Shown here piece after piece: positions 24,513-32,032 of a stretch of 32,429 nt of DNA. Position numbers and translations under genes: made by a program. The notes under the pieces were generated by a model that had not been told where the DNA came from, ran no database searches, and worked only from the letters and a program-made list of their open reading frames with translations. Location of the stretch: the NCBI GenBank assembly GCA_013334325.1, contig JAAXXT010000027.1, positions 1 to 32,429 on the forward strand, written 5' to 3'. Positions within the stretch are counted from its first letter, which is position 1. Each line of letters starts with the position of its first letter. The stretch is from Erysipelotrichaceae bacterium (GTDB lineage: Bacteria; Bacillota_I; Bacilli_A; Erysipelotrichales; Erysipelotrichaceae).

Positions 24513-24710
24513 CTAATTCTTGAATAATTCCTTCATTAATTCTTCAATCTTTGCTTTTCTTCTCTCGGTATCTTCCTTATCAACAGAAACATCAATAACA
24601 TCACCTTCTTTTGCATCAGGAAAAAGCGCTTTAGGAACATCTATAAATGTTTCGTTTGGTAATTCAACAACCGCATAATCGCCTTCAAATCTATCTATAA
24701 TTACTTTCAT
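24513..24710 (-). CDS. DUF3006 family protein
   Basis: This is a 65-residue protein matching DUF3006 (IIDRFEGDYAVVELPNETFIDVPKALFPDAKEGDVIDV, here described in segments: a beta-barrel-like first half and a charged C-terminal helix). It is on the same strand and 36 bases after the ComEC-like lipoprotein gene. DUF3006 genes are often found next to ComEC-type metallo-beta-lactamase genes in Bacillota, so a shared function is likely, though unknown. A small RNA- or nucleotide-binding barrel is one possibility. Confidence 0.85.
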   Translation of the reverse strand: MKVIIDRFEGDYAVVELPNETFIDVPKALFPDAKEGDVIDVSVDKEDTERRKAKIEELMKELFKN

Positions 24711-24746
24711 GTTTTCTCCTTGTCTTTGTTTATTCTATGTCACTGA

Positions 24747-26003
24747 TTATTCAATAGTAATGGTTTGGCCATTTGTAGATATAACTACAGTCCCATCTTG
24801 GTCTGTTCTATAAACATCAGCCCCAGTGAAGTCCAATCTGTCCAGTGTTTGTTCTGTTGGATGTCCGTATGTGTTATCTTCTCCTACACAAATGACCGCA
24901 TAGGTTGGAAGAACTTCATCCAGAAATTCCTGAGTTGAAGAAGTTGCTGATCCATGATGGCCAACTTTTAACACATCCGCTTTAATGTTTACCCCAGAAC
25001 TTAATATCTCATCTTCTGAAGTCCAACCAGCATCTCCCATAAATAAGTAAGACACTTTATTATAGGTTATCTTTATCACTGCTGAGTATTGATTTAGATC
25101 TGAATAACTACTAGAAGTCGGTGCGATTATCTTAATCTCTATGGATTTATCAATATTGATTGTAATTCCTGCTTTTGCGGTGTTTATTGTAAGTCCGTTG
25201 CTTTTTATCGTTTCAAGTAACGTTTCATAAGTTTTTGTCGTTGATACCGCTTTTGGCATATAAATAGAGCCAATCTCATAATTATTTATAATATAGGACA
25301 TCCCTCCAATATGATCCGCATGGGGATGAGAAGCTATCAATACATCAATCTTGCTTATTCCTTCTTGATCTAGATAATCAGATACTCTTCCTTGATAGGT
25401 ACTTGGACCAGCATCAAGAAGTATTGTTTTCCCGTTAGGAGTTTGAATCAAAATACTATCTCCCTGACCTACATCGATATAGCTTACAACTAGCAAATTA
25501 CCTGGCGTTGTTGGTTCTGTAGGTATCACAGGATCAGTTGGATCTGTAGGAGTAACGGGATCAGTTGGATTAGTTGGATCTGTCGGTTCCGTTGGCGTCT
25601 CAGTCGTTGGATCATCTATTGTTACTGTTTTATCAATTATTTTTATATCTAACACATTACTCACTAAATCACTAGTGGTACATGCGATTTTTACTGTTCC
25701 AGTATTAAGACCATATATTTTATAATTGATGATTGATGCTATGGTTGGGTCACTTGAGATGCAAGTAATATCTTTAGTATTTGATGTAGCCTTATTATCC
25801 AGAAGTAAGTTTATTTTTAGAGATTCATTTCTTAGTAATTCTGTGTTTTCTGCACTTATAGAAATAGATTTATAACTAACATCCTTAACTTCTTTTGCAC
25901 TACAACTTGATAGTAACAGACTAAAAAGTAATCCAAAGACTGCATAATACTGATATTTCTTACTGGTTTTATTCAAATTAAGCAAGTTTTTATTCATATT
26001 CAT
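24747..26003 (-). CDS. Secreted ComEC-like metallo-beta-lactamase lipoprotein with Ig-like domain
   Basis: This is a 418-residue surface lipoprotein. The signal peptide ends in a lipobox LLSSC (Cys34). A bacterial Ig-like (Big-type) domain follows (about 40-130), then a Thr/Pro/Asp-rich linker (132-168) and a metallo-beta-lactamase domain of the ComEC/Rec2 C-terminal type (about 170-418). That domain has YIDVGQGDSILIQTPNGKT, SHPHADHIGG (His226, His228, Asp230, His231), FMGDAGW and VGHHGSATS. In ComEC this domain is a nuclease that degrades one DNA strand during uptake. A free, surface-anchored version could be an extracellular nuclease or another phosphoesterase. It is flanked by the Ig-repeat lipoprotein and by DUF3006. 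Confidence 0.88.
   Translation of the reverse strand: MNMNKNLLNLNKTSKKYQYYAVFGLLFSLLLSSCSAKEVKDVSYKSISISAENTELLRNESLKINLLLDNKATSNTKDITCISSDPTIASIINYKIYGLNTGTVKIACTTSDLVSNVLDIKIIDKTVTIDDPTTETPTEPTDPTNPTDPVTPTDPTDPVIPTEPTTPGNLLVVSYIDVGQGDSILIQTPNGKTILLDAGPSTYQGRVSDYLDQEGISKIDVLIASHPHADHIGGMSYIINNYEIGSIYMPKAVSTTKTYETLLETIKSNGLTINTAKAGITINIDKSIEIKIIAPTSSSYSDLNQYSAVIKITYNKVSYLFMGDAGWTSEDEILSSGVNIKADVLKVGHHGSATSSTQEFLDEVLPTYAVICVGEDNTYGHPTEQTLDRLDFTGADVYRTDQDGTVVISTNGQTITIE
25509..25612 (-). repeat. Tandem short repeat encoding a Thr/Pro/Asp linker
   Basis: Imperfect 9-12-base units (GGATCAGTTGGATC-like on the plus strand) encode repeated T-[DE]-P-T units in the ComEC-like lipoprotein. This joins the Ig-like and enzymatic domains and is likely to vary in length between strains. 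Confidence 0.8.
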
Positions 26004-26044
26004 TTTATTTCTCGCTTATTCATATAATATTTTGATCTCTCATT

Positions 26045-27208
26045 TTAGGTTACTTTGATGTAGGTACTTGTGGTTTTTCCATCACCAGTAATAACAATCT
26101 TCCATGATCCTGGAGTAGTTCTTGTTCCAACTTTCCAGGTCCATGAAACTTGTCCGCTTGAGTCTGCTACCATATCTTCTAAACCTGCTGCAGTACTTGC
26201 CCCAGATTTATAGTAAACAGCGATTGAATATTCCTTGTCTGCTTTACCTTGAACTACTATAGTAGCGTATGATCCAGCACTAATTGGGCTCGTTAATGAA
26301 ATGACTTTTAATGTGTAAGACGCTACTACTTCTACCTTTGTTACTGTAACATTTAATGTTTTCACGACAGTATCAAGTGTATAGGTAACACTGTATGTAC
26401 CAGGTGTATTTACATCAACATTATTATCAATTTCTATACTTGCATTTGTTCGATCACTTTCAATTAAATAGTTAACAGGATTGAAAACACTTCCTTGCTT
26501 TATCGAAATACTTGTCGATATTAATATTGGTGAGACATCCTTAACAGTAACACTTAATGTTTTAGATTCTGATCCAAGTAAATACTTTACATTGTATTTA
26601 CCAATTTTACTGGTGTCGACTGGGTTATCAATAGTTATCTTAGTGCTTAATGGAAAGGCCCCTGATAGATATGTTCTAGGATCAAAAGTACTCCCTAAAT
26701 TTATCTCAACAGACGATTGGTTTAATACTATTTCAACTTCTTTTACTGAAACCTTTAATTCTTTTTCAAGTCCTGCAAATGAATAAATAACGATGTATTC
26801 TCCATGTTTATTAATATCTACATTATTTGTAATTAGAATATCATTTGCTTTATCTTCATTAGAAATATAGTCTTTTGGGTTAAAGGGAGTCCCTAACTCA
26901 ATGACTAGATTCTCTGCATTAATCGTAATTGGATCACTTAAAACTTTAACTTTTAAAACAGTCTCTTTATCTTTAATCTTATATATGATTTCATAATCTC
27001 CTGCTTTAGCAGTATTGACTTTATTTTCTATAATTACATTTGAATCGTCTTTATAATCTTCGCTCAAATAATCATGAGGATTTATCGTTTGGCCTTCATA
27101 TATCTCTATTTCATTTTCTAACAACTTAACACTGGTCGTGCAACCGTAAAGACTAAAAATCAAAAGACTTACAAGTATTATTTTAGTATGGTGTGTGTAT
27201 TTATTCAT
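26045..27208 (-). CDS. Lipoprotein with four Ig-like repeats
   Basis: This is a 387-residue surface lipoprotein. The ATG at 27206-27208, preceded by GGGGGA, is preferred over an upstream in-frame start at 27253. The signal peptide ends in LYGC (Cys23 from this start). Four repeats of about 58-60 residues follow, each with an entry like [LI]xLGxxFxPxxYL, a central VDxxxxGxYxxxY segment and an LxVxVK end; they resemble the Ig-like (DUF5011/Cry22Aa-type) fold. A distinct C-terminal beta domain (about 300-387; GQVSWTWKVGTRTTPGSWKI) ends the protein. The gene lies 41 bases before the ComEC-like lipoprotein gene, so they are probably co-transcribed. A structural or adhesive surface role is likely. 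Confidence 0.8.
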   Translation of the reverse strand: MNKYTHHTKIILVSLLIFSLYGCTTSVKLLENEIEIYEGQTINPHDYLSEDYKDDSNVIIENKVNTAKAGDYEIIYKIKDKETVLKVKVLSDPITINAENLVIELGTPFNPKDYISNEDKANDILITNNVDINKHGEYIVIYSFAGLEKELKVSVKEVEIVLNQSSVEINLGSTFDPRTYLSGAFPLSTKITIDNPVDTSKIGKYNVKYLLGSESKTLSVTVKDVSPILISTSISIKQGSVFNPVNYLIESDRTNASIEIDNNVDVNTPGTYSVTYTLDTVVKTLNVTVTKVEVVASYTLKVISLTSPISAGSYATIVVQGKADKEYSIAVYYKSGASTAAGLEDMVADSSGQVSWTWKVGTRTTPGSWKIVITGDGKTTSTYIKVT

Positions 27209-27270
27209 TTTTCCCCCTAATTGTTTGTTTCTAATATACTTACTTGAATACATTATAATACATAAAGTAA

Positions 27271-27402
27271 TTAAAGAAGTGCAAACTTAATGTTTCTAAA
27301 TATAGATTATTACAATGTATCGTTACTTTTGGGATCTATGGTTTCTGGGTAGGTATCGCCATTAAGAAATGGGAAGTCAAACATACTCATTTCGCATATT
27401 AA
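27271..27402 (+). pseudogene. Possible 3' remnant of a membrane protein gene
   Basis: In an otherwise gene-free 190-base gap, one plus-strand frame stays open from 27271 to a TAA at 27400-27402. It reads like the C-terminus of a membrane protein (a segment with TFGIYGFWVGIAIKKW, then VKHTHFAY), followed at once by a strong terminator. The LGIYxxW pattern recalls DUF898/YjgN-like proteins. No start codon or ribosome site is present. It may be chance, so confidence is low. Confidence 0.35.
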
Positions 27403-27406
27403 ACAC

Positions 27407-27436
27407 AAAAGGGATTTCAATGAAATCCCTTTTCTT
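27407..27436. terminator. Bidirectional terminator
   Basis: AAAAGGGATTT (27407-27417) and AAATCCCTTTT (27423-27433) form an 11-bp stem around a 5-base loop, with T-rich sequence on both sides. It ends the minus-strand AlkD-like gene and would also end the possible remnant on the plus strand. Confidence 0.85.
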
Positions 27437-27442
27437 TAGACA

Positions 27443-28114
27443 TTATTTTCTTCTTAATACCGCATTGATCCAATCAGGTGCGTAAGGTGATGTACAACCT
27501 TTAGATACCTTCATCTCTTTATAAAGCCCTAATCGTTCTCCTAACGCTAAACAACGCTCTGTAAACTTAGGATGAGTGATCCCTATCTCACAGAGACATC
27601 TGTTCATTTCGTATTGAACGATTGGTTCTGTAGATAAGAGTTTCTCTTCGATGATCGTATATAGATCTTCCATCTCTTGATCCGTAAGTTTCTTTCTATG
27701 AATCAAAACGATGGCCATATTCCATGCTGATCTCTGTAGTCTTAGGTCAGGATGATTCATCCACTGATCGATGTAGGTCTTTGGATCTTTGATGGATTCA
27801 AAGACCTCAAAGGTCAGCTCATCGATCACCATCGTAGATGTACTTTGTTTAATTAGATTTTCTAAAGAAGTGATGTCTAATTGAGCAGGATCCAAGATCA
27901 TCGATGAGATGATCCTAGCCTCAAAGATATTGCTTTCCCATAGTTCTAGACCTAGTTTATGGTTTGTCTTTATTTTTATTGCGAGCTTTCTTAAAGGACC
28001 TTTATTGATCCCTAAGATCTTTTCTTGCATGCCTTGTTTATTATAGATTCGTTGTGTTGTCTCATTGGCTAAAGGTGCTATCTCTTCTAGTATTGAACTT
28101 ACTGTTGTGTTCAT
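27443..28114 (-). CDS. AlkD-like DNA alkylation repair protein
   Basis: This is a 223-residue HEAT-repeat-like protein of the DNA alkylation repair family. It shows GINKGPLRKLAIKI near the N-terminus, ELWESNIFEARIIS, the helical RLQRSAWNMAI repeat segment and the C-terminal signature SKGCTSPYAPDWI. AlkD enzymes remove positively charged alkylated bases such as 3-methyladenine. Its ATG overlaps the stop of the nucleotidyltransferase gene by 4 bases (ATGA), so it is translated as the third gene of the XRE-nucleotidyltransferase operon. This is an odd place for a repair enzyme. It could be a passenger, or the toxin module could act on nucleic acid that AlkD recognises. Confidence 0.85.
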   Translation of the reverse strand: MNTTVSSILEEIAPLANETTQRIYNKQGMQEKILGINKGPLRKLAIKIKTNHKLGLELWESNIFEARIISSMILDPAQLDITSLENLIKQSTSTMVIDELTFEVFESIKDPKTYIDQWMNHPDLRLQRSAWNMAIVLIHRKKLTDQEMEDLYTIIEEKLLSTEPIVQYEMNRCLCEIGITHPKFTERCLALGERLGLYKEMKVSKGCTSPYAPDWINAVLRRK

Positions 28115-28845
28115 TGTTTCTTTTCTTTCTTTTCTTTAATGGCTTGTAGTATATCTTTAAAATTCTCGTTGTGTTTGATAGGTCTTTCTTCTTTTTCAAA
28201 CTCAATCAATGATTCTCTATTCTCTTGTTCTATTTCTCTATAGACATTGAAAAGCTTCTTGAAATCTCCATCATCCATGATCTGATCAAAGATCATCCAT
28301 GTGATCTCATCGACGAGATCTAATGATCCATACAGTTCTATAACTGCATCTTTTATCTTATCTCTACTGAGTTCTTCATTTCTTCTTTGACATTCATCCA
28401 GTATCCCAGCTATATCAGATAGATCATTCTTATGCATTCTTCCTGCCTTTAATTTCATCGCAATCAAATATTCTGATTTAATGGTTCTTACAGATAATAC
28501 ATGAAGATACTCTTTATAAAAAACAGAATGCTCTCTTAATTTATCTGAATAGGAAGTAGTCTTCATAAAATCCGCATTGAACCATTTAGGATCCAATTCA
28601 TATCTATCACCTACAGTTTTTAAAGCTTGCTTAAAAACTGCAGCTGTTGGATAAAGCGCATCAACATCCGTTGTTGCGACTCTAAAATCATAGTTTATTA
28701 AAATTGAGGCTCCACCAACCAATACAATCTCTAGTAAGATCGCATTCTTTTTAGCTAAGTGCCTATATTCTTTAGCGATCTCAAAAAGATACTTTTCTAG
28801 ATGGATCTTCGTGATGAGTTTTTCATGCAACATTTCGGATCTCAT
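28111..28845 (-). CDS. Nucleotidyltransferase-fold protein (DUF6036-like), probable toxin
   Basis: This is a 244-residue protein of the nucleotidyltransferase fold. The active site shows VGGASILINY (Gly-Gly-x-Ala-Ser) followed by TTDVDALYP, with the two catalytic aspartates. The middle KSEYLIAMKLKAGRMHKNDLSDI segment, with a conserved lysine-rich helix and Asp, is also typical of AbiEii/DUF6036-like enzymes. The C-terminus is highly charged. The start is uncertain between 28845 and an ATG four codons later. The gene overlaps the XRE gene by 23 bases and the AlkD-like gene by 4, so the three are coupled. Toxin function is inferred by analogy to AbiEii and MenT. Confidence 0.75.
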   Translation of the reverse strand: MRSEMLHEKLITKIHLEKYLFEIAKEYRHLAKKNAILLEIVLVGGASILINYDFRVATTDVDALYPTAAVFKQALKTVGDRYELDPKWFNADFMKTTSYSDKLREHSVFYKEYLHVLSVRTIKSEYLIAMKLKAGRMHKNDLSDIAGILDECQRRNEELSRDKIKDAVIELYGSLDLVDEITWMIFDQIMDDGDFKKLFNVYREIEQENRESLIEFEKEERPIKHNENFKDILQAIKEKKEKKQ

Positions 28846-29401
28846 TTTCTACGATATTGAATCGTTTAAACTCAGGAATTGATCTCTCAAAGTATTCTTC
28901 GACAAGTTTCTTGTTTTCCTTGAACTCTTGAGCGATGATCAAACTCGCTGGATAATGTATCCGTTTAAGTTTTGCTTTCCTAAGTGAGTCATATTTATTG
29001 TATAAAGGGATCTCATTGATTCTACTAAGATAATCCACCATAGCTAAGGTATAGAGGGCTTCTGGATACCATTTCTTTTCTAGATAGGCATCTATCTGAT
29101 CAGAGCTTAAAGTCTTCTCTATAAATGAAAGATCGTCTGTGAAGTGAATCTCATGACGCATATTGCCTTTAAAAGTTTCAAAATCTAAGCGAAGTTCTTC
29201 AACATTGAGTGATAATACAATGAGCTCTTCAATCGATATGTTCAAAACTTTAGCGATCTTATAAACAACATCTACAGAGCACTTCTTAAGATCTGTTTTC
29301 TCATTAAAAAGATCACTAATGGTTGAGTAAGGTACTTTACTTAAGTTAGAAAGTTGATACTTCGTTAAGTTTTTTTCAATAAGTAATTTGTTTAAGGTCA
29401 T
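28823..29401 (-). CDS. XRE-family regulator, probable antitoxin
   Basis: This is a 192-residue protein with an N-terminal Cro/C1 helix-turn-helix (about 1-60; LTKYQLSNLSKVPYSTISDLFNEKT) and a longer helical C-terminal region (about 70-192), which in such pairs contacts the nucleotidyltransferase. An AGGAA ribosome site precedes the ATG. The gene is under a promoter with a 26-bp palindrome (29418-29443) and overlaps the nucleotidyltransferase gene by 23 bases. It is probably the operon's repressor and the neutraliser of its partner. Confidence 0.8.
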   Translation of the reverse strand: MTLNKLLIEKNLTKYQLSNLSKVPYSTISDLFNEKTDLKKCSVDVVYKIAKVLNISIEELIVLSLNVEELRLDFETFKGNMRHEIHFTDDLSFIEKTLSSDQIDAYLEKKWYPEALYTLAMVDYLSRINEIPLYNKYDSLRKAKLKRIHYPASLIIAQEFKENKKLVEEYFERSIPEFKRFNIVENEIRNVA

Positions 29402-29417
29402 ACGTTTTCCTCATCTA

Positions 29418-29447
29418 CAATATAACGGCATACCGTTATATTGTCAA
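29418..29447 (-). promoter_or_regulatory. Promoter with 26-bp palindromic operator for the XRE operon
   Basis: On the minus strand TTGACA (29442-29447), a 17-base spacer and TATATT (29419-29424) form a near-consensus promoter. Two perfect 11-bp arms, CAATATAACGG (29418-29428) and CCGTTATATTG (29433-29443), with a 4-base centre cover the spacer, the -10 and the end of the -35. Repression by the XRE protein is the natural reading. Confidence 0.85.
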
Positions 29448-29518
29448 ATCATATGATATAGTAAATGATTTATAAACACTTTTGATTAATTATTCAATAA
29501 AATAACCTATAGATTTTC

Positions 29519-29752
29519 TTACTTTGTTCTAGTCTTCCAAAACGCCATAGGATGATCCTCTAATCTTGGAAGTCTAAATATCGTAAGATTAATTGCTGTA
29601 CCTCCTTTAAGTGCTAAATTTTCGTTCAATATTGGAGTACTGTTTATGTAGTTTAAGATCTCTGTTAGTCTAAGCACTTTTTCTAATGTATCACGAATAA
29701 ATCCATATTCTTTTGCTTGAATACTGAGTTTTTGTTTGCTATATGATATCAT
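29519..29752 (-). pseudogene. Truncated AbiEii-type nucleotidyltransferase toxin
   Basis: Only the N-terminal 77 residues of an AbiEii-like toxin remain (MISYSKQKLSIQAKEYGF and LALKGGTAINLTIFRLPRLEDHP; the ALKGGTAIN motif is the fold's start). Full-length relatives are about 250-300 residues, and the catalytic DxD that should follow FRLPRL is missing. After it the frame ends within a dozen unrelated residues. An in-frame GTG lies at 29764, but the ATG at 29750-29752 with upstream GGAGAAGG is preferred. It overlaps the AbiEi gene. The loss lies directly upstream of the XRE operon promoter, so the deletion may have been joined to that module. Confidence 0.8.
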
Positions 29753-30509
29753 CCTTATTATCACCTTCTCCTATAATTGACAGTAAGTCTTTGGGGACAA
29801 ACATCTGCCACCTTGAATTATATTTAGTTCGTTCTTTGCTTTTGTTCTTAGTAAAATATTTAATGCTGTTCTTAATGTTTGAACTACAAGCATCAAAAAA
29901 ATCATCAGATATATTTAACTCATGTTTAAAATGCTCAAGAATATATCCCGCTTTTTGAGTCAATGCTTGTTTATTATAGGTAGAGAGATACTTAAGTAGC
30001 TTCTTCTCATCGAGATATGGTATCAAGGATAATGATCGCAACAATTCTTCGAGGCCACCTACCTTTTCAAAATCATTTATGCAATCTATAACTGTTCTTT
30101 CAAGATCAGAAATTCTAACCTCATCATAAGTAGTTATCACGCCTTCATTAATTCTTGATTTCAGGAAGATATATTTTATTCCTGAATACTCGAAATTTCT
30201 AAAAACAGAATCTGATGATACAGTCACTTCATTCACTACTTGATTCGTATATCCGTAATAAGATAAAGCAGAAAAATGCGATATATAGGAAGTTTCGTTG
30301 ATATGGCTTCCAATCTCATAACGATTCGCCAACGGTGTCTTGTTTGCGATATTCATGACCACATAAAGGTTTCGTCTCACACTTTGTATATATCCATTTT
30401 TAAGATAGCTCTGAAGAAAACTATTCGCTGAATTCTTATTCCCGACCAATGAGCAGGCATCAGTATATGTAAAGCACTCATGTAGAAGTAATTGTTCGTA
30501 GTGTTTCAT
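29739..30509 (-). CDS. AbiEi-type antitoxin
   Basis: This is a 256-residue antitoxin of the AbiE type IV family. The N-terminal winged helix (about 1-55; YTDACSLVGNKNSANSFLQSYLKNGYIQSVRRNLYVV) precedes the AbiEi C-terminal domain (ANRYEIGSHINETSYISHFSALSYYGY, ISDLERTVIDCI). Length and motifs look intact. The AAGGAGAAGG ribosome site fixes the start. Its cognate toxin gene is cut short just downstream, so this gene is now an antitoxin without a working partner. It may still repress its promoter (palindrome at 30539-30548) or counter an AbiEii toxin brought in by an incoming element. Confidence 0.82.
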   Translation of the reverse strand: MKHYEQLLLHECFTYTDACSLVGNKNSANSFLQSYLKNGYIQSVRRNLYVVMNIANKTPLANRYEIGSHINETSYISHFSALSYYGYTNQVVNEVTVSSDSVFRNFEYSGIKYIFLKSRINEGVITTYDEVRISDLERTVIDCINDFEKVGGLEELLRSLSLIPYLDEKKLLKYLSTYNKQALTQKAGYILEHFKHELNISDDFFDACSSNIKNSIKYFTKNKSKERTKYNSRWQMFVPKDLLSIIGEGDNKDDII

Positions 30510-30530
30510 TACCTTCTCCTTTATATTTTA

Positions 30531-30573
30531 ATTATAACGCATATATGCTTTTAATAAAACATTTCAAGCATAT
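30531..30573 (-). promoter_or_regulatory. Promoter region of the AbiE locus with palindrome
   Basis: A TATAAT (minus strand, 30531-30536) lies upstream of the AbiEi ribosome site. A perfect 10-bp palindrome, GCATATATGC, is at 30539-30548, and a second GCATAT half-site is at 30568-30573. AbiEi proteins bind inverted repeats in their promoters, so this is a candidate operator. The -35 is poor. Confidence 0.45.
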
Positions 30574-30673
30574 TTTTAAAATATAAACTACTCTTGTTAC
30601 TATTTACCTATGAGTTAATAAGTTTTCAATCTGTTCTTATTGTTTATATGAACTCGTCTTATTTTATCCTATA

Positions 30674-30706
30674 AAAAGTACCATTGCCTTTGCGAATGGT
30701 ACTTTT
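30674..30706. terminator. Bidirectional terminator after the Gfo/Idh/MocA gene
   Basis: A 12-bp stem, AAAAGTACCATT and AATGGTACTTTT, around a 9-base loop has T-rich flanks on both strands. It follows the stop of the minus-strand oxidoreductase gene and isolates it from the AbiE locus. Confidence 0.8.
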
Positions 30707-30740
30707 CTTAGGTTTCTATATAGAAAATAGAATCATATTT

Positions 30741-31871
30741 TTATGATTGGCTTTTATTAACCTTTTTATCTTTGGTCTTCTTTTCCTTCTTAGGTTTCGG
30801 TGCTTTCTTTACTTTAGGTTCTTTCTTAGGTCGTGCTTCCTTCTTAACTTTAGGAGCCTTCTCCTTCTTAGAGAACCAATGTTTCTTCTTCTTAAGATCA
30901 GCTTTAAAGACGATACCTGCACTTGCGCGTGCTTCATCTAATATACTCATAACTGTCTGAATATGATCTAGTTCTAAGAGATAAGCTTTCTCATCTTTTT
31001 CTTCGATGATACGAGCTATTTCTTTTAAGGTATAAGCCATCCCATCAGATTCTTGTTTAAGACCTATGTTTGTTTTCGTTGCTTGATCTAACTCTACGTT
31101 TTCTAGAAGTCCTGAAACTGAGTTTACAATCAAGCTTCCTTTTTCACCTTGGATAACGATCTTAGGATCTGATTTAGAATTCTTAGATTGGATACAGGTA
31201 CAGATCATACCTTCATAGCTCATGGTTAGAATACCACTACTATCTATCGTATTAGGAAGTTTAGATGCGACATAGTTGATTTCTTGTGGTGCTCCAAATA
31301 GCGCACTCACCAAGTGAACCCCATAGACACCTAAATCAACTAAAGCTCCTCCTGAGAATTCATCAGAGAAGACATTAGGATCCTTGCCTGCGAGATAATC
31401 ATCATACTTACGAGAATACTTACAGAAGTTAATCGTTACCAGTCTTATCGGTGCGATGTCTTTGATGTGTTCTTTTAAGACATGGAAGTTAGGTAGATGA
31501 AGCACTCTGTTCATCTCAAAGATCTGAGCTTTATGTGTAACAGAGGCTTCTATTAAAGATATAAATTCTTTCATATTAGAGGTAAAAGGTTTCTCTACGA
31601 TCACATGTTTCTTCGCTTGTAGAGCTTTTAAAGCCATCTCATAGTGAAGACTATTAGGTAGACCGATATAGATGATGTCTATGTCTTTGTCTTTAAGTAA
31701 GAGATCGATCTCATTATAGGTCTTTTCGATCGTATACTTAAACGCAAAAGCTTTTCCTTTTTCTAGATCTCGACTTAAGATCGCAGAGACCTTCATCGAT
31801 GGGACAAACTTTACTGCCTCCATAAAACCTTCAGAAATCATCCCCGTCCCCAAGATTCCAACATTCAACAT
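30741..31871 (-). CDS. Gfo/Idh/MocA-family oxidoreductase with lysine-rich C-terminal tail
   Basis: This is a 376-residue NAD(P)-dependent dehydrogenase-like protein. The Rossmann site GILGTGMISEGF (5-16) and the family motif EKPF (93-96) with its catalytic-site lysine are present. The C-terminal Gfo/Idh domain extends to about residue 325. The final 50 residues are unusual: a low-complexity tail of alternating lysine, proline and glutamate (KKEPKVKKAPKPKKEKK). It could bind acidic polymers, nucleic acid, membrane lipids or ribosomes. Most family members end before this point. Substrate is unknown, probably a sugar or polyol. The tail is encoded in the same frame without a shift. Confidence 0.88.
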   Translation of the reverse strand: MLNVGILGTGMISEGFMEAVKFVPSMKVSAILSRDLEKGKAFAFKYTIEKTYNEIDLLLKDKDIDIIYIGLPNSLHYEMALKALQAKKHVIVEKPFTSNMKEFISLIEASVTHKAQIFEMNRVLHLPNFHVLKEHIKDIAPIRLVTINFCKYSRKYDDYLAGKDPNVFSDEFSGGALVDLGVYGVHLVSALFGAPQEINYVASKLPNTIDSSGILTMSYEGMICTCIQSKNSKSDPKIVIQGEKGSLIVNSVSGLLENVELDQATKTNIGLKQESDGMAYTLKEIARIIEEKDEKAYLLELDHIQTVMSILDEARASAGIVFKADLKKKKHWFSKKEKAPKVKKEARPKKEPKVKKAPKPKKEKKTKDKKVNKSQS

Positions 31872-31981
31872 TAAGGTACCTTATCTTTCATTGTGGTCTT
31901 AAGCTAAACCACCATCAATTTAAGTTTACTCTTTCTATTGCTTTCTTTACACAAAAATATTTCTAAAATCACAATAAATAA

Positions 31982-32005
31982 ACGAGGACCTCTTAAGGTC
32001 CTCGT
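31982..32005 (-). terminator. Terminator of the HD-GYP gene
   Basis: A 10-bp perfect stem, ACGAGGACCT and AGGTCCTCGT, around a 4-base loop lies 28 bases after the HD-GYP stop. On the minus strand it is followed by TTTATTTATT. Confidence 0.75.
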
Positions 32006-32032
32006 GAATGACTAGGATAGATACAAATTCTT

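Noticed and set aside
25509-25612. Regular short repeats that might suggest a CRISPR-like array
   Set aside because: The units are 9-12 bases, contiguous without spacers, and encode a Thr/Pro/Asp linker in frame.
26481-26786. 101-residue plus-strand frame inside the Ig-repeat lipoprotein
   Set aside because: It is antisense to a clear repeat protein and its length follows from the repeated composition.
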